Shown: positions 60,810 through 64,000 of the stretch, piece after piece
Numbering within the stretch: the stretch's first letter is position 1
How the letters are laid out: each line of letters begins with the position of its first letter
DNA from: JABMQF01 sp964563755
Lineage (GTDB): Archaea; Nanobdellota; Nanobdellia; Woesearchaeales; UBA11576
Length of the DNA stretch: 64,000 bases
Reading direction: 5' to 3'
Assembly: GCA_964563755.1 (NCBI GenBank)
Contig: CAZLYC010000001.1
Span: forward strand, 1-64,000
Position numbers and translations under genes: made by a program
The notes under the pieces: model-generated
What the model saw: the letters and a program-made list of their open reading frames with translations, nothing else
What the model was told of the DNA's origin: nothing
Database searches by the model: none

Positions 60810-61899
60810 ACGCGTAGAAAAAGACGTCGTAAAAGAAGTCCAGACCCTGGCAAAAGGAGTATATACGAACATAACAGACAAGAAACTGCCTTCACTGAAC
60901 ATGCCAATAAGGGCACTCCAGAACGTCAAATACGACCCTAAGGCCGGATTCTTTGAACTTGTCGGAAAAAACAAGGAAAGGACACTCACAGCATCAACAG
61001 TAAAGACATTCGCCCAGACGCTCCTCATGATGAATGAATCAAAGAAGATAGTGGAGACAGACGACATAGCGACTAAAAGAGAAATCTACTACATATCAAA
61101 GAACTGGGGAGACGCAAGATTCAACGAACAGCCAGAATCAGATACTGTAATGGATGACATAGAAGCAATGCTTATGGTAAACCGAGAACAGATGGGATTT
61201 ATTCCTGAAGAAAAAGGCGGAGACGTAGCAGGAAACCTCATAGTGATAGATAAAGACCAGGAAACTGGAAAAGAGATAAAGATTGACTGCACAAAATTCG
61301 GCTCAGGAGCGTACTCTGTCCCTAGCAGCGTAGAACACCTCAAGTTCCAGACAGACGCAAAATTCATACTCGCAATAGAAACAGCAGGATGTTTCCAGAG
61401 ACTTGTCAAGCACAAGTACTGGAAAAAAGCAAACTGCATACTTGTATCTATGGGAGGAGTTCCGACAAGAGCATGCAGGAGATTCATAAGAAGGCTTGCT
61501 GACTCGATGAAAGTCCCTGTCTATGTATTCACAGATGGAGACCCATACGGATACCTCAACATCTACAGAACGCTCAAAGTCGGAAGCGGAAACGCTGCGC
61601 ACATAAACCAGTTCTTCTGCGTCCCACAGGCAAAATTCATAGGTGTCACGCCACAAGACATAATCGACTACAAACTGCCTACACATCCTCTGAAAGATAT
61701 TGACATAAAAAGAGTCAAAGATGGAGTAAAGAACGACCCATTTGTACAACATTTCAAGGAATGGCAGAACGCACTTGACTTCATGACAAAGATGAAGAAA
61801 AGAGTAGAACAGCAGGCATTCGCACAGCACAGCCTGAACTATGTCATAGACACATACCTGCCAGAGAAGCTAAAGAACCCGAGCAAGTGGCTACCCTAG
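60802..61899 (+). CDS. top6A: DNA topoisomerase VI subunit A
   Basis: A 365-residue Spo11-like cleavage subunit. ATG 60802 (MSERVEKDVV) is chosen; it overlaps the top6B stop, a usual coupling. The catalytic tyrosine lies in TKREIYYISK (Y96/Y97), and the Toprim domain has VYVFTDGDPYGYLNIYRTLK. The C-terminal part (FVQHFKEWQNALDFM) is normal. It is transcribed in the rio1-KH-top6B-top6A run and is followed at once by tRNA genes. Confidence 0.96.
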   Translation: MSERVEKDVVKEVQTLAKGVYTNITDKKLPSLNMPIRALQNVKYDPKAGFFELVGKNKERTLTASTVKTFAQTLLMMNESKKIVETDDIATKREIYYISKNWGDARFNEQPESDTVMDDIEAMLMVNREQMGFIPEEKGGDVAGNLIVIDKDQETGKEIKIDCTKFGSGAYSVPSSVEHLKFQTDAKFILAIETAGCFQRLVKHKYWKKANCILVSMGGVPTRACRRFIRRLADSMKVPVYVFTDGDPYGYLNIYRTLKVGSGNAAHINQFFCVPQAKFIGVTPQDIIDYKLPTHPLKDIDIKRVKDGVKNDPFVQHFKEWQNALDFMTKMKKRVEQQAFAQHSLNYVIDTYLPEKLKNPSKWLP

Positions 61900-61945
61900 G
61901 CAAATTATTTAAATACTGCTCCTGAAAAAGGGAAAGAATAAAAAA

Positions 61946-62041
61946 GGCCCTGTAGCGCAGCTTGGATAGCGCGACTGCCTTCTAAGGCAGAAAAAGCTAA
62001 AGGAAAGCAGTAGGTCGTGGGTTCAAATCCCATCAGGGCCG
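61946..62041 (+). tRNA. tRNA-Arg (TCT), with 21-base intron
   Basis: Acceptor GGCCCTG/CAGGGCC with G73, D arm GCGC/GCGC, T arm GTGGG TTCAAAT CCCAT. The anticodon stem ACTGC/GCAGT is perfect and the 28 bases between contain CTTCT at the 5' side; removing 21 bases leaves a 7-base loop CTTCTAA and anticodon TCT. A TATA-like ATTTAAATA is at 61907-61915. tRNA-Cys begins 3 bases after the 3' end, so the two are probably one precursor. Confidence 0.9.
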
Positions 62042-62044
62042 TAT

Positions 62045-62166
62045 GGCGGCGTCGCCAAATCCGGTAAGGCAATCGCCTGCAGACTGGACACAACGCTGTG
62101 TCGAGCGCGAAAGCGCGATGAGAGGAAGACAGCGATCATTTGGGGGTTCAAATCCCTCCGCCGCCT
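62045..62166 (+). tRNA. tRNA-Cys (GCA), with 48-base intron
   Basis: Acceptor GGCGGCG/CGCCGCC with U73, typical of cysteine tRNA. D arm GCC/GGC, anticodon stem ATCGC/GCGAT, variable loop CATTT, T stem GGGGG/CCCTC with loop TTCAAAT. The anticodon loop starts CTGCAG, so the anticodon is GCA; 48 of the 55 bases between the stems are intron, containing hairpins GACACA/TGTGTC and a GCGC-rich hairpin. It is 122 bases, mature 74. Confidence 0.9.
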
Positions 62167-62266
62167 TTTTTAATCAACCAATAAAATGCGTACCAGAATA
62201 ATGATTTCTAAAGAGAGGAAACGAATAAGTCATGGACAAAATCGCCATAACAAAAGGTGAATAACA

Positions 62267-62743
62267 ATGGCATCATGCGAGATGTGCGGAAGGGAGACAA
62301 GGCTTGCAAAAGCCAAAGTCGAGGGCACTTTACTTGACGTTTGCGAACAGTGCGCAAGATTTGGCGAGATAGTGTCCATGCCAAGAGCGATGTCAAGAGA
62401 GATGCCGCAGGCAAGACAAGCAGCAGTGCCCAAAAGAAAAGAGATAGTTGAGATGATTTCTTCGGATTATGCTCAGAAGATAAAGGCCAAGAGGGAGAAA
62501 TTCGGTCTTACGCAGGAAGAATTTGCGAAAAAGCTTAACGAGAAAATCTCTGTCATGCAAAAACTTGAATCCGGACAGATGAAACCATCAATAGAGCTCG
62601 CAAGAAAGCTTGAACGGGCGCTCGGAATAGAGATTGTCGAGCAGTACGGAGATGAAGGCGGAGAGGCACCAATAGGAAGTGGTCAACGCAAGAAAGAAGA
62701 CGGATTCACGCTAGGGGATTTCATAAAGACAAGAAAGAAGTAA
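62267..62743 (+). CDS. transcription coactivator MBF1
   Basis: A 158-residue archaeal MBF1 homologue. A zinc ribbon is at the N-terminus (C4, C7, C26, C29), and an HTH of the Xre type is at about 70-130 (KREKFGLTQEEFAKKLNEKI, then KLESGQMKPSIELARKLERA). Archaeal MBF1 associates with the translation machinery and TBP. It converges with the 62748 gene, leaving 4 bases. Confidence 0.92.
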   Translation: MASCEMCGRETRLAKAKVEGTLLDVCEQCARFGEIVSMPRAMSREMPQARQAAVPKRKEIVEMISSDYAQKIKAKREKFGLTQEEFAKKLNEKISVMQKLESGQMKPSIELARKLERALGIEIVEQYGDEGGEAPIGSGQRKKEDGFTLGDFIKTRKK

Positions 62744-62747
62744 AAAA

Positions 62748-64000
62748 TCATTCATCAAGCCGCATGACTTCCCATACAGAAACGCCATTCTTATCATACA
62801 CATTCGTGAATGTCATCCGGTCGTTCAGCAGGAAAAGCAAACCCTCGTTCTGCTTTGTCCAGACAGAATCCGAGCGCATCCTCGGAGTTATGTAGATATA
62901 CCTTATGTTGTAGTTCTTGAAAAGAGTCTTCGCATCATCCAACTTGCGTCCATAGAACAACGAGTCCTGGACCTTGTAGGTGAAACGCTGGTCATAGCCA
63001 GATGAAAAGAATGCGTCTGTAAGAACAGGATTCCTTGCGACAGTCGATATCAGATAGCCCTCATCATAGTGAGAGAGGACAAAACCATCCTTGAATGCGT
63101 TATCGCGCATCCATGCCAAGCTATCCATCATATCCTTGTCAGGCTCAAGAGATTCCAGCCTTTCCAGATAAGATATTGTTGAGAACAATATACCACATAT
63201 GAGTATCAGAATGGACAGGTCCTTAAGCATAGGAACAGCAGACTTCTCCTCTGTTAACTTCACGAAACCCATGCCTCCTGCCACCGCGACAAAGAACGCA
63301 AGATACATGCTGATGAAACTACCGAAGAAAAACAGACACACAAAAAGCAGAGTAGAAATACCAAAAAAAGGAAGGAAATCAGACTTATCCTTCCAATTGG
63401 ACACAACACCATGCGCTGCAAGGACTATGCTGAATATGCCAAAACCAATCATTCCGCCAAGGTCAGAGAAAAGGCTGCTGATTATGTTCACCTCGTGCTC
63501 ATAAGCGTAATTATAGAACAGCTTAGAGCCCATCGCGAGCGAAAAAAATGCTGTCATGAAAGCGGTGACGACAAAACGGCTCTGCATCTTCCTCTTAAGC
63601 AGTATGTAAGAGAGAAGAAGAAGCAATACAAGCACCGTATTGAAAAGGCTGAACAGTGAGACTATCAAAAGGCACGCAAGGGACAAGAAAGCAAAAATCC
63701 TGCCTTCATTCATGAAAAAATAAAAACCGAGCAAAGAAAATACTATGACCGCAGCATTCGCATTCGAGACAGTGAACAAGTATATGAAAGCAGGATTGAG
63801 GACAAGCAAGATAAGAGATACGTGCCGCTTATAATCATCCTTAATGAAACGCTTCAGGATAAGATTGAACACAAGCAAAGACAAGACTCCTGCTAAAAAC
63901 GGGGCTATACGAGAGGAGGTCTGAAGCGAGAAAATACTCGATGCGTACACAAGGAAGTAATGATACGGATTGAACACATAATTCCTATGCGAATACGCCA
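62748..64000 (-). CDS. GT-C-like polytopic membrane protein, 5' end cut by window edge
   Basis: The frame is open to the right edge, with 417 residues visible. At the edge it reads AYSHRNYVFNPYHYFLVYAS. Nine or so hydrophobic helices follow, then an extracellular C-terminal domain (DSLAWMRDNAFKDGFVLSHY, then YDQRFTYKVQDSLFYGRKL). This resembles the GT-C fold of archaeal oligosaccharyltransferase AglB or dolichyl-phosphate mannosyltransferases, without a visible WWDYG motif in the visible part. A role in glycosylating the many surface N-x-S/T sites is possible. Both identity and start are uncertain because the gene is partial. Confidence 0.6.
   Translation of the reverse strand, partial: AYSHRNYVFNPYHYFLVYASSIFSLQTSSRIAPFLAGVLSLLVFNLILKRFIKDDYKRHVSLILLVLNPAFIYLFTVSNANAAVIVFSLLGFYFFMNEGRIFAFLSLACLLIVSLFSLFNTVLVLLLLLSYILLKRKMQSRFVVTAFMTAFFSLAMGSKLFYNYAYEHEVNIISSLFSDLGGMIGFGIFSIVLAAHGVVSNWKDKSDFLPFFGISTLLFVCLFFFGSFISMYLAFFVAVAGGMGFVKLTEEKSAVPMLKDLSILILICGILFSTISYLERLESLEPDKDMMDSLAWMRDNAFKDGFVLSHYDEGYLISTVARNPVLTDAFFSSGYDQRFTYKVQDSLFYGRKLDDAKTLFKNYNIRYIYITPRMRSDSVWTKQNEGLLFLLNDRMTFTNVYDKNGVSVWEVMRLDE

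Noticed and set aside
1..64000. Many long frames opposite real genes, for example in the giant surface gene and the gyrA region
   Set aside because: They have no family match, poor composition and no promoter; they are shadows of conserved genes.
1..64000. CRISPR arrays, insertion sequences, prophage genes
   Set aside because: No regularly spaced identical repeats, transposase or phage structural genes were seen. The 20-bp array at 47.6 kb is too degenerate and unspaced to be a CRISPR.

Overview
The window is a gene-dense archaeal chromosome segment. The core genes are archaeal throughout: an rps13-rps4-rps11-rpoD cluster, aNAC with Sec61-beta, an archaeal RNase P RNA, RNase J, RNase Z, FEN1, Hjc, ABCE1, archaeal DnaG, Rio1 with a KH protein, topoisomerase VI A and B, MBF1 and EndA. 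TATA-like boxes about 25 bases before start codons, short or absent leaders and interrupted tRNA genes also fit. A bacterial-type GyrA, ScpB, many small helical or coiled-coil orphans and very large surface proteins suggest a DPANN archaeon of the Woesearchaeota/Pacearchaeota kind. That placement is inference. No CRISPR array, insertion sequence or prophage was seen.

Layout. 1-5.0 kb: the ribosomal protein and RNA polymerase cluster, tRNA-His, then a minus-strand operon of Sec61-beta, NAC, two small helical proteins and a membrane protein. 5.1-12 kb: RNase P RNA, a UDG-like protein, a THUMP methyltransferase, gyrA, and scpB with a zinc ribbon. 12-15 kb: a surface protein and three consecutive coiled-coil genes that share a homologous core. 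15-26 kb: an interrupted tRNA-Leu, a PHP phosphoesterase, RNase J, a large orphan, a coiled-coil plus lamin-tail protein, a TPR protein, Trm5, FEN1, EndA and RNase Z. 26-34 kb: Hjc, a potassium channel, an adenosine deaminase-like enzyme, a voltage-sensor-like protein, an amino acid permease fused to a methyltransferase, tRNA-Thr and ABCE1.

34-55 kb is the surface region. A minus-strand series runs from an AbrB-type regulator through a 3240-residue secreted protein and a membrane-anchored poly-Gly protein to TrmI and two HIT proteins. It is followed by a Cys-rich lipoprotein, a membrane-bound HTH regulator with a DUF4349 lipoprotein, and a 1140-residue protein ending in a glycoside hydrolase family 5 domain. 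55-64 kb: an AK6-like kinase, DnaG, an 830-base intergenic stretch with RNA structure, Rio1/KH/topoisomerase VI, tRNA-Arg and tRNA-Cys, MBF1 and a partial GT-C-like membrane protein.

Recurring themes. RNA processing is dense: all five tRNAs appear interrupted, and the splicing endonuclease, RNase P RNA, RNase Z, RNase J, Trm5, TrmI and a THUMP methyltransferase are all present. Several intergenic regions hold structure not explained by known genes: a repeated 91-base element with a covarying helix, tandem GNRA-type hairpins and a multi-stem RNA upstream of dnaG, a bulge-helix-bulge-like stem at 19.6-19.7 kb, and a degenerate array of seven 20-bp units in front of the AbrB gene.
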